From a virus: a stretch of 64,000 nt of DNA. Below, piece after piece: positions 38,644 to 46,709 of the stretch. The stretch lies in the IMG/VR virus record IMGVR_UViG_3300027773_000004, positions 1 through 64,000 of that record; one strand, written 5' to 3'. The stretch's first letter is position 1; the number at the start of each line of letters is the position of its first letter. The notes beneath the pieces were generated by a model. The model did not search any database, was not told where the DNA came from, and saw nothing but the letters and a program-made list of their open reading frames with translations. The position numbers were made by a program, and so were the translations under genes.

Positions 38644-39077
38644 GGACGAAGAGCTCGCCGGTAACGGAACCTTTATCTGGGCGGAGCGATTTAATCCCTG
38701 GCACTGGCGCACCAAATTTGGTACAGCCTGGGTCAGGGAAAAAGCTCCCGGTCTCGTTCTACAGGACCGCGGCGGGAGCGGAGCCGGTAAGGGATTGGCT
38801 CAAGGGTTTGCCTGAGAATGAGCGGATTGCGATCGGGAGAGACATCAAGGCGGCAGAGTACGGGTGGCCAGTCGGGTTGCCGCTGTGCCGGCCTCTGGGC
38901 AATGGGCTATGGGAGGTGCGGACCGAGTTGCCGACGCGCATCGCGCGGGTGATCTTCAGCGTCTACGAGGGTCGCATGCTGCTGTTGCATGGCTTCATCA
39001 AGAAGCAGCAGAAAACCCCTCAATCGGACATCAACCTGGCGCGTGCGCGCAAACGCCGAATGGAAAAAGCAAAATGA
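38640..39077 (+). CDS. Gp49/HigB-type toxin (RelE superfamily)
   Basis: 145 aa from GTG 38640 (GTGA overlap). The first ~40 residues are low complexity; the domain begins at PVSFYRTAAGAEPVRDWLKG and continues IGRDIKAAEYGWPVG, CRPLGNGLWEVRTEL and RVIFSVYEGRMLLLHGFIKK, the Gp49-like signature. A shorter start (TTG 38718) would give the usual ~120 aa. Ribosome-dependent mRNA cleavage is expected. The antitoxin gene overlaps at its stop (ATGA). Confidence 0.82.
   Translation: MRTKSSPVTEPLSGRSDLIPGTGAPNLVQPGSGKKLPVSFYRTAAGAEPVRDWLKGLPENERIAIGRDIKAAEYGWPVGLPLCRPLGNGLWEVRTELPTRIARVIFSVYEGRMLLLHGFIKKQQKTPQSDINLARARKRRMEKAK
38711..38722. promoter_or_regulatory. Perfect 12-bp palindrome in the toxin 5' region
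   Basis: ACCAAATTTGGT. It sits between the GTG start and the conserved toxin domain, near the alternative TTG start (38718), and could be an operator for the HigA-type antitoxin driving a secondary promoter. Confidence 0.45.
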
Positions 39078-39418
39078 CCGCAAACACTGGAAAGACAAAT
39101 CCTCATATCGGCAGCGATTTCGACGATTTCCTCGTCGAAGAGGGGATTGATGCAGTCGTGGTCGATCAGGCGTGGCGCAAGGTGATCGCCTACATGGTGG
39201 CAGACTGGATCCGGCTATCGGGCATCACGAAGGCCGAGATGGCCCGCCGCATGCACACCAGCCGCACCGCCGTAGACAGGCTTCTCGACCCCAACGGTGC
39301 CGGCATAACAATCGATACGCTCGACCGTGCGGCCCTCGCAGTCGGCAAGCGGCTGGTAATCGAATTCGAGGACCGGGAGGCGGAGCCGGAGACCGACCGC
39401 CAACTGGCGATGGCCTGA
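39074..39418 (+). CDS. HigA-type XRE antitoxin
   Basis: 114 aa, ATG overlaps the toxin stop. NPHIGSDFDDFLVEEG is the characteristic opening of antitoxins paired with Gp49 toxins; the HTH is WIRLSGITKAEMARRMHTSR-TAVDRLLDP, then TLDRAALAVGKRL. Neutralises the toxin and represses transcription. Confidence 0.85.
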   Translation: MTANTGKTNPHIGSDFDDFLVEEGIDAVVVDQAWRKVIAYMVADWIRLSGITKAEMARRMHTSRTAVDRLLDPNGAGITIDTLDRAALAVGKRLVIEFEDREAEPETDRQLAMA

Positions 39419-39420
39419 TC

Positions 39421-39639
39421 CTACCGCCTCCGCCGCGTCAGCGGGTGCGTCCACGACCCGCTCGGGTGCTTCGACCAGCACGATGAGCTTTTGCACGGGC
39501 TGGAGCGGAAGCCGTAGATGCCGCCGCGATGACCGCGAGCGGCGCTGTCTGCCATGGGGCTGAGCGTGAGCAATATGGATAGAAGCGCCAGGATAACTGG
39601 GCGCCTGAAGTGGCCGCGCCGCTGCTTCATGGTTTGCAT
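39421..39639 (-). CDS. Small secreted peptide, 72 aa
   Basis: ATG 39639 (alternative ATG 39630). Signal peptide (FRRPVILALLSILLTLSPMA). The short mature part is basic with two Cys, ending in Arg residues. It lies 2 bp after the leftward membrane protein gene and is convergent with the HigA gene. Function unknown. Confidence 0.5.
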   Translation of the reverse strand: MQTMKQRRGHFRRPVILALLSILLTLSPMADSAARGHRGGIYGFRSSPCKSSSCWSKHPSGSWTHPLTRRRR

Positions 39640-39641
39640 GG

Positions 39642-40019
39642 TTAGTCGCCCAATCCTATGATCCGGAAGCGCACAAACTGCTGATCGCCCTTGAGCGTGA
39701 AGCTGTAAGTCGCGGGATGCGACGTGTCGTTGTTGAGCACAACTGTCGCCTTGCATTCCACCAAAGAGGCTGATTGGGAAACTGTCTCAACTGCGTCGTA
39801 TTCAATAACCGATATCCCGTAGATCTTCCCTAGGGGAGCGCGGGAGATCGTGTCGTCAACTTCTTCGCGCGCCCGAGGACTGTCACACTCGGGCAACCCC
39901 GACTGTCCAAGATCCCTTGCTTGGTGCATCAGCCCCGCGATTACCGCGAGCGTGGCTTCGCGCGAGGTCGGGAAAATGAAGATCAGAATGATCACGATGA
40001 GAACGAGGTAGCGCACCAC
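39642..40019 (-). CDS. Exported 125-aa protein
   Basis: GTG at 40019 has a strong RBS (GGGGAGGGA); the longer upstream reading runs antisense into the gene at 40060 and is rejected. N-terminal hydrophobic VVRYLVLIVIILIFIF anchor or signal, then helix and a beta domain (GISVIEYDAVETVSQSASLV, ATYSFTLKGDQQFVRFRI) with two Cys. Similar small exported proteins are often lysogenic conversion or exclusion factors; unproven. Confidence 0.6.
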   Translation of the reverse strand: MVRYLVLIVIILIFIFPTSREATLAVIAGLMHQARDLGQSGLPECDSPRAREEVDDTISRAPLGKIYGISVIEYDAVETVSQSASLVECKATVVLNNDTSHPATYSFTLKGDQQFVRFRIIGLGD

Positions 40020-40059
40020 TCCCTCCCCATCTACGCCGCAAACCAAAAAGTAGACACCG

Positions 40060-40506
40060 ATGACCCGCACCTTCAAGAGCCTCGCCGAGTTCGGCGAGTT
40101 TCTCCAGCGCTGCGCCGGCCATATGCCGGAGGCCAAGCGGCGGATGCTCAAAGAGGGCGCCGAGATCGTCAAAAAGCGGGCGCAAAGCTTGTACGGCAAT
40201 GGCGCTGGCGCGGGTTGGCCTGGGCTGGCGGCTTCGACCTTGGAAGACAAGGCGCGGCACGGCTGGCCTTCGCCCAGTCCTTTGCTGCGCAGCGGCGCGA
40301 TCCGCGACAGCGTCGAGTCTGTGGTCGCTGGCGAGCGCGAATTTTCAGTTGGCAGCAATGATCTGATTGACCTGTTTCAGGAACTAGGCACGTCGCGCGG
40401 AATACCGCCGCGGCCGGTAATGGAGCCGGCGATGAAGCTCAGTCAAAAGCCGGTCGAGCAAGAAATGGCAAGAAAATTCGAGCACGTCTTTACGGGGGCC
40501 AAGTAA
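40060..40506 (+). CDS. Tail completion/virion morphogenesis protein (gp10/gpS-like)
   Basis: 148 aa. Helices FGEFLQRCAGHMPEAKRRML and EIVKKRAQSLYG, then PLLRSGAIRDSVESVVAGER, FSVGSNDLIDLFQELGTSRG and IPPRPVMEPAM, the typical closing motif of HK97 gp10/Mu-like morphogenesis proteins. Less GC-rich than the flanking late genes. Directly adjoins the tape measure. Confidence 0.82.
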   Translation: MTRTFKSLAEFGEFLQRCAGHMPEAKRRMLKEGAEIVKKRAQSLYGNGAGAGWPGLAASTLEDKARHGWPSPSPLLRSGAIRDSVESVVAGEREFSVGSNDLIDLFQELGTSRGIPPRPVMEPAMKLSQKPVEQEMARKFEHVFTGAK

Positions 40507-43131
40507 ATGGGTGCTCGCTTTTTGGTTGAAGCCGATCTTGTTTTGAATGACCGCGCCACGCGGCGGCTCCGCGAAATCGGAGCAATGTTTGAGAAGATCG
40601 GCCGGCTTGAGAAGGAGTTCGGTAAGTCCTTTAGTACCCTCGGCGTCGGCCGAGCGGCCAAGGATATGGAACTGTTGTCGCGCACTGCCGCGATAGCAGC
40701 AAAATCGTCAAGGGAGCTTGGGGAGACGCTTCGGACAGTCCGGCTGAATTCCGGCGCAGCCAGCGGTGTCCAGACATTGGCTGGCGATTTGAAGGCGGCC
40801 AGGAGTGAAGCGTCGGCTTTGTCGAAATTGCTTTCGACGCTCCGCGCGCCGCCGCGTGGCACTGGGGGCAGCGTTCCGCCGAGCGGCAGGCCGCCCGCTA
40901 TCGGTTCAGGGGGGCATGCTCCGCGCGGTGGACATGCCAGCATGTGGGAACTTGCCCGCCGCGGCTTCTACGCCGTGAATGACATCGAGATGATGGCCAG
41001 CATGGCCGGCACCGTCCTCGAACCGAGTGTTGAATACGGCCATCAACGATTTCTTGCGCGGCAGATGCTCGGCACGAGTCCGGGCGCCGCAGCCAACTTG
41101 GGCCTGATGAACCAAGCCGCCTATCGGGTGGCCCGGCAGGTCCCGAACATGTCGGCAGCCTCGGTCATGGCGCTGGAGCGCGAGCTCTATCCGATCATGA
41201 TGAGCATGTCTCACGGCGGCGATCCGATGCCGGAGCTGATGCACTGGCTTCCGGAAGCGGCCAAGTGGAACGCTGTTCTGGCAAACAGCATGGGAGAGAA
41301 CGCCGGCACGACCGGAGAGCGAGCCAGCCAGTTCTACAGCGCAATACGCGCCGGCGAGCAGCTCGGTTTTAATACGAGCCCGGAACGCCTCAACAGCTTC
41401 ATCACGGGCGCAATGCGTGCCGTAATCGCGTCCGGCGGCAAGATGGGCGCGAATGCGTTCACACAGTTCGCGTCAACAGCCGGGTCCGCCGCTTACATGA
41501 TGGACCCGGATTTTATCACCCACTATCTGCCCGAACTGTTTATGGCGATGGGCAGCGGCTCAAAAGTCGGCACTATGGCACAGACTTTCCAGCGCTCGAC
41601 ATTCGGCCGCGGGACAGTCGCATCCATGGAGTTTGCAACGAAGCTTGGCCTGCTTGACCCGCACAAATGGCGCTCAGAGCACGGCCACGTGAAAATTGAG
41701 GCTGGTGCTTGGAAAGACGAACTGCTCAAGATGAACGAGCCGCTGAAATGGGTCGTCAAAGATCTCCTGCCGGCCCTTTCTAACCTCGGCATAGATTGGG
41801 GGAAGGCCAAAGCCGGAGACATCAACGAGCGCGCGAAGGCGATGCGCGCGTTGAACATGGCTTTCAGCGATCGCAAGGCCGTACAGTTCGTCGAAGAACT
41901 CCTGGCGCAATATCCGAACATGGTTCGGACATCAGAAATGGTTAACCAGGTCGGCACCGACTATGACCGCTCCGATCCGAAACAGGCGCTTCAGGCATTC
42001 CGGCAACAACTCGACTCGCTCGCCTCAACGATTGGCTTAGTCACCGACAATCTGGGTGTTGTCAATCTGGCGACGGATGCGCTGAGCTGGATTGCAGAGA
42101 AGCGCGCTGCACATCCGAGCATTGCCCGCGCCACAGAGATCGGCGGGATCGGGGGCATAGGCTTGGCCGGCGGATGGGCAGCTTATCGCCTACTGACGGC
42201 AGGCCCTGCTCTTACTGGTGCCGCCGGAAGGCTCTCCTTGGCGGCGGGCCAGCTCTCGGCGGCCGCGGGCCGGTTAACGGGGAGCACTATAACCGGCGGC
42301 CCCGCCAAGGCCGCAGCCGGCGCCGGTGCTGGGGCAGCAGTCTCGAAAGCAAGTCGCGTCCTACGGCGTTTTGGAGCGTTCGGTGCCGCACTTGGCACAG
42401 CGGGCGCTGGATTCCTTGCATACGACTACTTGAATAGCATCGACTGGGAGAAGTTTAACAAGATAGAGCCACAATTGCGGAAAAAGGGCTGGTCTTCGCA
42501 GAAGATCGGCCAGGCCGAGATGTGGCAGACGATTTCAGACTACGTTCGGGCGCTTGTTGGCCTTGATCCTGAGCTAACTCCGGAACTGGCCGAAGCGCTT
42601 CCTGGATACAAAGCACCGCTAAATTTGGATGCTCACAACCGGACCATGCCGCCGTTCATCCGGCGCGCTGGCACGATGGCTGGAGAAATCCCCGGGTTTG
42701 TCCCCACACCTGCGGAGCGCAAGGCGCTGGGCCTCGATTTACACACGATGCCCGTGGCTCGGACGGCTGCTCACGAAGCCGAAGGCGCTTCGTACGCGCT
42801 CGGCACCGTCGGCGGGGTCCACGGCGGCATGGCCGGGGGCGAGGGACACAACCCCGCAGGCGCCGGTGCCGTGGCGGGCGCTCTAGCGGGAGCGGTGGCG
42901 GCCCTTCAGGCCGCGGCCGCAGCCATCCAGGCGACCGCGAGCCGGGCCGTGCAGCTGCAAGGCACCGCGACCCTGACCGGCAACGTCAACATCAACATGG
43001 GCCAACTTGGCTCGCAGATCGCGGCCTTGGCCGCCAAGGGTGTCGCACAAGCCTTGTCCGGCGGCGGCAAGGCTGCTGGCGGTGCCCGGCCTGACTACTC
43101 AGGCGGTTCGGTCAAACCCAGTCCGAACTAA
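40507..43131 (+). CDS. Tape measure protein
   Basis: 874 aa. Coiled-coil N-terminus (IGAMFEKIGRLEKEFG), long helical body, hydrophobic segments near 555-640 (GGIGGIGLAGGWAAYRLL) and an Ala/Gly-rich C-terminus ending ARPDYSGGSVKPSPN. It sets tail length and may contact the membrane on DNA entry. It is visibly less GC-rich than sheath or baseplate genes. Its last residues recur at 43397-43477. Confidence 0.85.
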   Translation: MGARFLVEADLVLNDRATRRLREIGAMFEKIGRLEKEFGKSFSTLGVGRAAKDMELLSRTAAIAAKSSRELGETLRTVRLNSGAASGVQTLAGDLKAARSEASALSKLLSTLRAPPRGTGGSVPPSGRPPAIGSGGHAPRGGHASMWELARRGFYAVNDIEMMASMAGTVLEPSVEYGHQRFLARQMLGTSPGAAANLGLMNQAAYRVARQVPNMSAASVMALERELYPIMMSMSHGGDPMPELMHWLPEAAKWNAVLANSMGENAGTTGERASQFYSAIRAGEQLGFNTSPERLNSFITGAMRAVIASGGKMGANAFTQFASTAGSAAYMMDPDFITHYLPELFMAMGSGSKVGTMAQTFQRSTFGRGTVASMEFATKLGLLDPHKWRSEHGHVKIEAGAWKDELLKMNEPLKWVVKDLLPALSNLGIDWGKAKAGDINERAKAMRALNMAFSDRKAVQFVEELLAQYPNMVRTSEMVNQVGTDYDRSDPKQALQAFRQQLDSLASTIGLVTDNLGVVNLATDALSWIAEKRAAHPSIARATEIGGIGGIGLAGGWAAYRLLTAGPALTGAAGRLSLAAGQLSAAAGRLTGSTITGGPAKAAAGAGAGAAVSKASRVLRRFGAFGAALGTAGAGFLAYDYLNSIDWEKFNKIEPQLRKKGWSSQKIGQAEMWQTISDYVRALVGLDPELTPELAEALPGYKAPLNLDAHNRTMPPFIRRAGTMAGEIPGFVPTPAERKALGLDLHTMPVARTAAHEAEGASYALGTVGGVHGGMAGGEGHNPAGAGAVAGALAGAVAALQAAAAAIQATASRAVQLQGTATLTGNVNINMGQLGSQIAALAAKGVAQALSGGGKAAGGARPDYSGGSVKPSPN

Positions 43132-43356
43132 AAAAGCTTTGAGCTTTTCCACGGCGGTGACTGCGGGTGGATAAGTCGATGTGCCAAGCTTTTCGATCCA
43201 TCCCGCGATGTCTGCCTCCGATAAAATATTTTTGTCCAATAGTGACTTCATCAAAAACTCGACCACAAGCATCACGTGATCTGGCAATTTCTCAAGCGCA
43301 CCTGCCATTATAGTCAACTGCTCTTTAGTAAAGGGAGTGCCCTCTTCCGGCGTCAC
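43099..43356 (-). CDS. Leftward 85-aa helical protein (moron candidate)
   Basis: GTG 43356 with GGAG 8 nt upstream (a TTG at 43371 is the alternative). Helical, acidic product (KEQLTIMAGALEKLPDHVML, SEADIAGWIEKLG). AT-rich for this genome. Its 3' end overlaps the tape-measure end by 33 bp in antisense, suggesting insertion at that boundary. Function unknown. Confidence 0.55.
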   Translation of the reverse strand: MTPEEGTPFTKEQLTIMAGALEKLPDHVMLVVEFLMKSLLDKNILSEADIAGWIEKLGTSTYPPAVTAVEKLKAFLVRTGFDRTA

Positions 43357-43396
43357 GGGCTGTTGCTCCAAACTTTACGCGATAGGAGTAAGCGTA

Positions 43397-43477
43397 GTGG
43401 CCGCAATGGTGCCTGACAAGCTGGATTTCGCGCGGCCCGACACGTCCGGCGGTTCGGCGCGGCCGTCGCCGAACTGA
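43397..43477 (+). pseudogene. Remnant copy of the tape-measure C-terminus
   Basis: A short open frame ends FARPDTSGGSARPSPN-stop, nearly identical to the tape-measure end (ARPDYSGGSVKPSPN). The DNA also matches (GGCGGTTCGG shared; both end GAACTRA) but is more GC-rich, like the native late genes. It is read as the 3' scar of the original tape-measure gene left after replacement by the present one. Confidence 0.7.
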
Positions 43478-43499
43478 TTTCCCAAGAGGGTCCCCGATC

Positions 43500-43679
43500 A
43501 TGAATACGATGGCGTGGGCGCTCGTCGCGGTGTGGCTGAGTTCGGGTCACGTCGAGGCCGATCTGATCCGCTACTACGCGCAGCAGCAGGACTGCGAGTA
43601 CGCCGCAAAGACGCTGTCGATCGAGGTCCAGCCGATGCTTTGCTTGGGCACGACGATCGTCGATCGCGCGCGGCGGTAA
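43500..43679 (+). CDS. 59-aa small exported peptide
   Basis: ATG 43500 after AAGAGGG. Short hydrophobic N-terminus (MNTMAWALVAVWLSSGHVEA) and a mature part with two Cys (QQDCEYAAKT, PMLCLGT), possibly a disulfide. Located between tape-measure remnant and baseplate genes. Function unknown. Confidence 0.5.
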   Translation: MNTMAWALVAVWLSSGHVEADLIRYYAQQQDCEYAAKTLSIEVQPMLCLGTTIVDRARR

Positions 43680-43688
43680 TTCTCCGCC

Positions 43689-44237
43689 ATGGAGCTTTTT
43701 CCCGTCCAGATCGGGCAGTTCACGGCCCGCGGCGGCTCAGTCCCCGACAAGAACATCAACTTCGGCGGCGCGCAGCGGCTCGGCGTCCACCAATTGCCGG
43801 GCGGCGTGCGTATCGTCGACGTGATGGGGCCGAGCGACGACGACATCCACTGGAAGGGCACGCTCTATTCCGACGATGTCGGCGACGCCGTCGCGGCGGC
43901 GTTGGAAATCGACCAGATGCGGCAGACCGGCACCCCGGTCACGCTGTCGTGGGATGTGCTTTCCTATACGGTCGTCATCGCGCACTTCAAACCGGAGTTC
44001 GAATTCGTCTCGCGGGTGCCGTTCGAGATGGTCATCAAGGTCATCGACGATCCGCAGTCGCCTGCCGATCAGAACGGCACGGGCGACCTCGATACCCTGG
44101 TCGCCGGCGACATGACCAACACGCTGAACTCGGCGACACAGCTCAACATGACCGTGCCGAGCGCGATGCCGTCGCCGTTCTCCGCCTCCTTCGGCTCGGC
44201 GCAGCCGGCCAATCAGGCGATCACGTGGAACGGATAG
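43689..44237 (+). CDS. Baseplate/tail hub-associated protein, 182 aa
   Basis: MELFPVQIGQFTARGGSVPD, HQLPGGVRIVDVMGPSDDDI, WKGTLYSD, LDxxR-TG-TPVTLSWD and SYTVVIAHFKPEF: this 'PGG-R-D-G-D-W-G' sequence is shared by baseplate proteins related to DNA-circulation/gp53-type proteins. It follows the tape measure as in other myophages. Confidence 0.75.
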   Translation: MELFPVQIGQFTARGGSVPDKNINFGGAQRLGVHQLPGGVRIVDVMGPSDDDIHWKGTLYSDDVGDAVAAALEIDQMRQTGTPVTLSWDVLSYTVVIAHFKPEFEFVSRVPFEMVIKVIDDPQSPADQNGTGDLDTLVAGDMTNTLNSATQLNMTVPSAMPSPFSASFGSAQPANQAITWNG

Positions 44238-44260
44238 GCCCAAAAAAAGGAGCCGCCAAA

Positions 44261-44332
44261 ATGCAGAAGCTGGTGCTGATCGCGCTGGTCAGTGTCGCGG
44301 TCGATCACTACGAGCAGCATCGGGACCGCTGA
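44261..44332 (+). CDS. 23-aa peptide
   Basis: ATG 44261 with a strong RBS (AAAGGAGCC). Sequence MQKLVLIALVSVAVDHYEQH: a short hydrophobic N-terminus and polar end. Real translation is plausible because of the RBS, but it may simply be a leader. Confidence 0.35.
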   Translation: MQKLVLIALVSVAVDHYEQHRDR

Positions 44333-44357
44333 GCGCATCGCGGAACGGCAGCAAGCC

Positions 44358-44693
44358 ATGACGATCGATCTGACGCAGCTCGCCACCGATCTGACGACGC
44401 TGCGCCAGACGGTTCAGGCCAACGGCCCGTTCGTCGGCGAGAGCCAGGCCGGCATGGCGCCTGTCATCGCCGCGCTCGACAGCTGCATCGGCGATGTCGA
44501 GAGCGCGCTGGCGCAGGCCGAGACGCAGATGATCGGTGATACCGTCGCGGGGGTCGTCTCCGGCGTGGACGGTGCGGTCAACGCCGCCGCCTTCCTTGCC
44601 TATCAGTCCACCGCCGATCAGGCGCCCGACCTCATCGACATGCAGTCCTACCTCAACCGCATGGCGATCAACCTTGAGGCCGGGGCCGTGTGA
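44358..44693 (+). CDS. Unknown 111-aa tail-module protein
   Basis: ATG 44358. Helical (IDLTQLATDLTTLRQTVQAN, VESALAQAETQMIGDTVAG). Its TGA overlaps the next ATG. The position suggests a baseplate component or chaperone. Confidence 0.6.
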   Translation: MTIDLTQLATDLTTLRQTVQANGPFVGESQAGMAPVIAALDSCIGDVESALAQAETQMIGDTVAGVVSGVDGAVNAAAFLAYQSTADQAPDLIDMQSYLNRMAINLEAGAV

Positions 44694-44920
44694 TGGCCGG
44701 GGTCGCCCTCGTCAACGGCGGCGTGCTCGCGCCGGCGCCGCAGAAGACGCTCCGCGTCATCGGCGGCAACCTGTTCCGCATCGCGCTCGACGAACTCGGC
44801 GACGCGACGCAATGGGATCGGATCGCGGTGCTGAACGGCCTGACCGACCCGTGGATTCAGGGGTCCGTGACTTTGCTGATCCCGTCGAAGCTCGACACGG
44901 GAGGCCAGCCTGTCGTCTAA
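44693..44920 (+). CDS. LysM-like baseplate/tail protein (gpX-like)
   Basis: 75 aa. TLRVIGGNLFRIALDELGDA and WDRIAVLNGL, then TLLIPS form a LysM-like beta-alpha-alpha-beta unit as in P2 gpX and other small tail proteins located before gpD. Overlaps the next gene by 11 nt. Confidence 0.75.
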   Translation: MAGVALVNGGVLAPAPQKTLRVIGGNLFRIALDELGDATQWDRIAVLNGLTDPWIQGSVTLLIPSKLDTGGQPVV

Positions 44921-46097
44921 CGTCCAGTCGCAGGTCCGCCGACCGCTGGGGCGGGTCACCGCGAACGGCACGCCGCTGCGCTTCGAGTCGTTCCACGTTA
45001 CCAAGACCTCGAACCACAAGAGCGACCATTTCACCGTCGAGTTGCCGCTGTTCGACGCCAAGGCGCCATTCGACTGGAAATGGTGGTCGGAACAGGCCGA
45101 GATAGAGATCGAAATCTCCATTTCGTTGGCCCAGAACGCCAGCAATGACGGCGGCGGCCAGTGGACCTCGCTGATCACCGGGCCGGTCGAGAAGCAAACC
45201 CTGACGCCGCTCGCCGGCGAGGGCGGGGGCGAGCACGAAGGCGGCCACGCCGGCCACGAGGCAAAGCTCGTCATCACCGGCCGCGACTATGCCGGGCAGC
45301 TGATCGACTCGCGGATGGACGAGGGTTTCGAGGGCAACCCCGTCTCGAACCAGCAGATCATCGGCAAAATCCAGCAGAACCATCCCGAGCTGAACATCTC
45401 GATCCAGGGGGCGGGCGACGATGGCGGCGACGCCGTGGGGGACCCGTACAACCAGGACCAGCATCGGCTGTTTCTGAACCGCTCGGAATGGGATGTGCTG
45501 ACCGGGATCGCCGACCACGAGGCGCTCGACATCACGGTGCAGGGCAAAAACATCACCCTGGCCCCACCCGATGCCGCAGACGCCGGCAGCGACTTCAAGG
45601 TCTACTACTCGCCGCCGCGGATCAGCCAAGGCACTTCGGGTTCGTTCAGCCCGGCCTCGGCCAATGTTGAGTCGCTGACCCTGACGCGCGACCTGCAGGT
45701 CTCGAAAGGGATCGACAGCAAGGTTCAGAGCTTCCACGCCAAGACCGGCAAGTCGCACACCTCGCTGAGCAAATACCGCGGCCGGCACTCGAACAAGCCG
45801 CTGGCCTACCACCACAACATCCCCGGCATGACCAAGTCGCAGTCGGGGAAGCACGCGCGCAACAAGGCCGACCAGCTGTCGAAATTCGAGAAGGAAATTT
45901 CCTTCCACCTGCCGGGCGACCCGAGCCTGACGCCAAAGTTCACCGTCACCCTGTCCGGCACCGGGACGGCGTTCGACCAGCCCTACCACGTCAACGAGAT
46001 CACCCATTCGTTCGACGTGCGGTCGGGCTACACGATGCACGTCACGGCACGCGACAAGGACAGCCAAGGCTCGGTCGGGTCGGCGGAGAGCAGCTAG
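44910..46097 (+). CDS. Baseplate hub (gpD-like late-control family), CTG start
   Basis: 395 aa read from CTG 44910, which has a perfect GGGAGG five nt upstream. No ATG, GTG or TTG exists in this frame before TTG 45042, and starting there would delete N-terminal strands (VRRPLGRVTANGTPLRFESF). Further features: TGPVEKQTLTPLAG, ITGRDYAGQLIDSRMDEGF, a swapped hub domain and a C-terminal HVNEITHSFDVRSGYTMHV, the typical gpD ending. It forms the central hub that holds the spike. Confidence 0.8.
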   Translation: MSSNVQSQVRRPLGRVTANGTPLRFESFHVTKTSNHKSDHFTVELPLFDAKAPFDWKWWSEQAEIEIEISISLAQNASNDGGGQWTSLITGPVEKQTLTPLAGEGGGEHEGGHAGHEAKLVITGRDYAGQLIDSRMDEGFEGNPVSNQQIIGKIQQNHPELNISIQGAGDDGGDAVGDPYNQDQHRLFLNRSEWDVLTGIADHEALDITVQGKNITLAPPDAADAGSDFKVYYSPPRISQGTSGSFSPASANVESLTLTRDLQVSKGIDSKVQSFHAKTGKSHTSLSKYRGRHSNKPLAYHHNIPGMTKSQSGKHARNKADQLSKFEKEISFHLPGDPSLTPKFTVTLSGTGTAFDQPYHVNEITHSFDVRSGYTMHVTARDKDSQGSVGSAESS

Positions 46098-46697
46098 ATG
46101 TCGGCCTTCGATCATTTCTTCGAGGCGATCGTGCGCCGCGTCCAGGACCTCGTGCGCGACGAGGTCGAGCGGGTGATCCGCTTGCAGCCGACAGCCCGGC
46201 ACTCGCTCGTCAACGCGTTCGACCCGAAGACCTGGTCGGCCAAGTACGCGATCCAGCCGGAGGGCGTCGTCACCGGGTGGTCGCCGATGCACGCGCCGTG
46301 GGTGGGCGACGGTTACGGCTTCTTTGCCCCGCCCGCCGTGGGGCCGGATCAGGGCGACCAGATTTTCCACGCCTTCCCGCAGTTCGGGGCCAACGAGGGC
46401 TTCGGCGTCACCCGCGCCTGGGATGCGCGCAAGAAAATCCCCGACGCCGTGAAGCAGCTACAGGCTGGAGAACTGATGCTGATCGATAAGCAGGGGTCGA
46501 TGTATTCGATGACGAAGGACGGCTCGCTGACCCTGCAAGGGAAGGTCAAGATCGTCACGTCGGCGCCCGATTACACGCACACGGCTCAGAATACGTGGAC
46601 GACGAACACGCCCAACGCGACCTTCAAGAACGGCGGCTCGACGCAGCCGGTCAAGCTCGCTGACGGGTCCAATTCCACCGTACTGTTTGCACAGTAA
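46098..46697 (+). CDS. Baseplate spike protein (gpV/gp45-like)
   Basis: 199 aa. An OB-fold (PEGVVTGWSPMHAPWVGDGY, AVGPDQGDQIFHAFPQFGA) follows an N-terminal helix, and the C-terminus is a repetitive beta region (MYSMTKDGSLTLQGKVKIVT), consistent with a trimeric beta-helix puncturing tip. Starts right after the hub stop. Confidence 0.82.
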   Translation: MSAFDHFFEAIVRRVQDLVRDEVERVIRLQPTARHSLVNAFDPKTWSAKYAIQPEGVVTGWSPMHAPWVGDGYGFFAPPAVGPDQGDQIFHAFPQFGANEGFGVTRAWDARKKIPDAVKQLQAGELMLIDKQGSMYSMTKDGSLTLQGKVKIVTSAPDYTHTAQNTWTTNTPNATFKNGGSTQPVKLADGSNSTVLFAQ

Positions 46698-46709
46698 ATC
46701 GGAGCTACC

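Noticed and set aside
44757-46370. 537-codon minus-strand frame over the hub/spike genes
   Set aside because: Shadow of the gpD- and gpV-like genes, which have family motifs, ribosome-binding sites and operon coupling; the minus frame is Arg/Val/Leu-rich without motifs.
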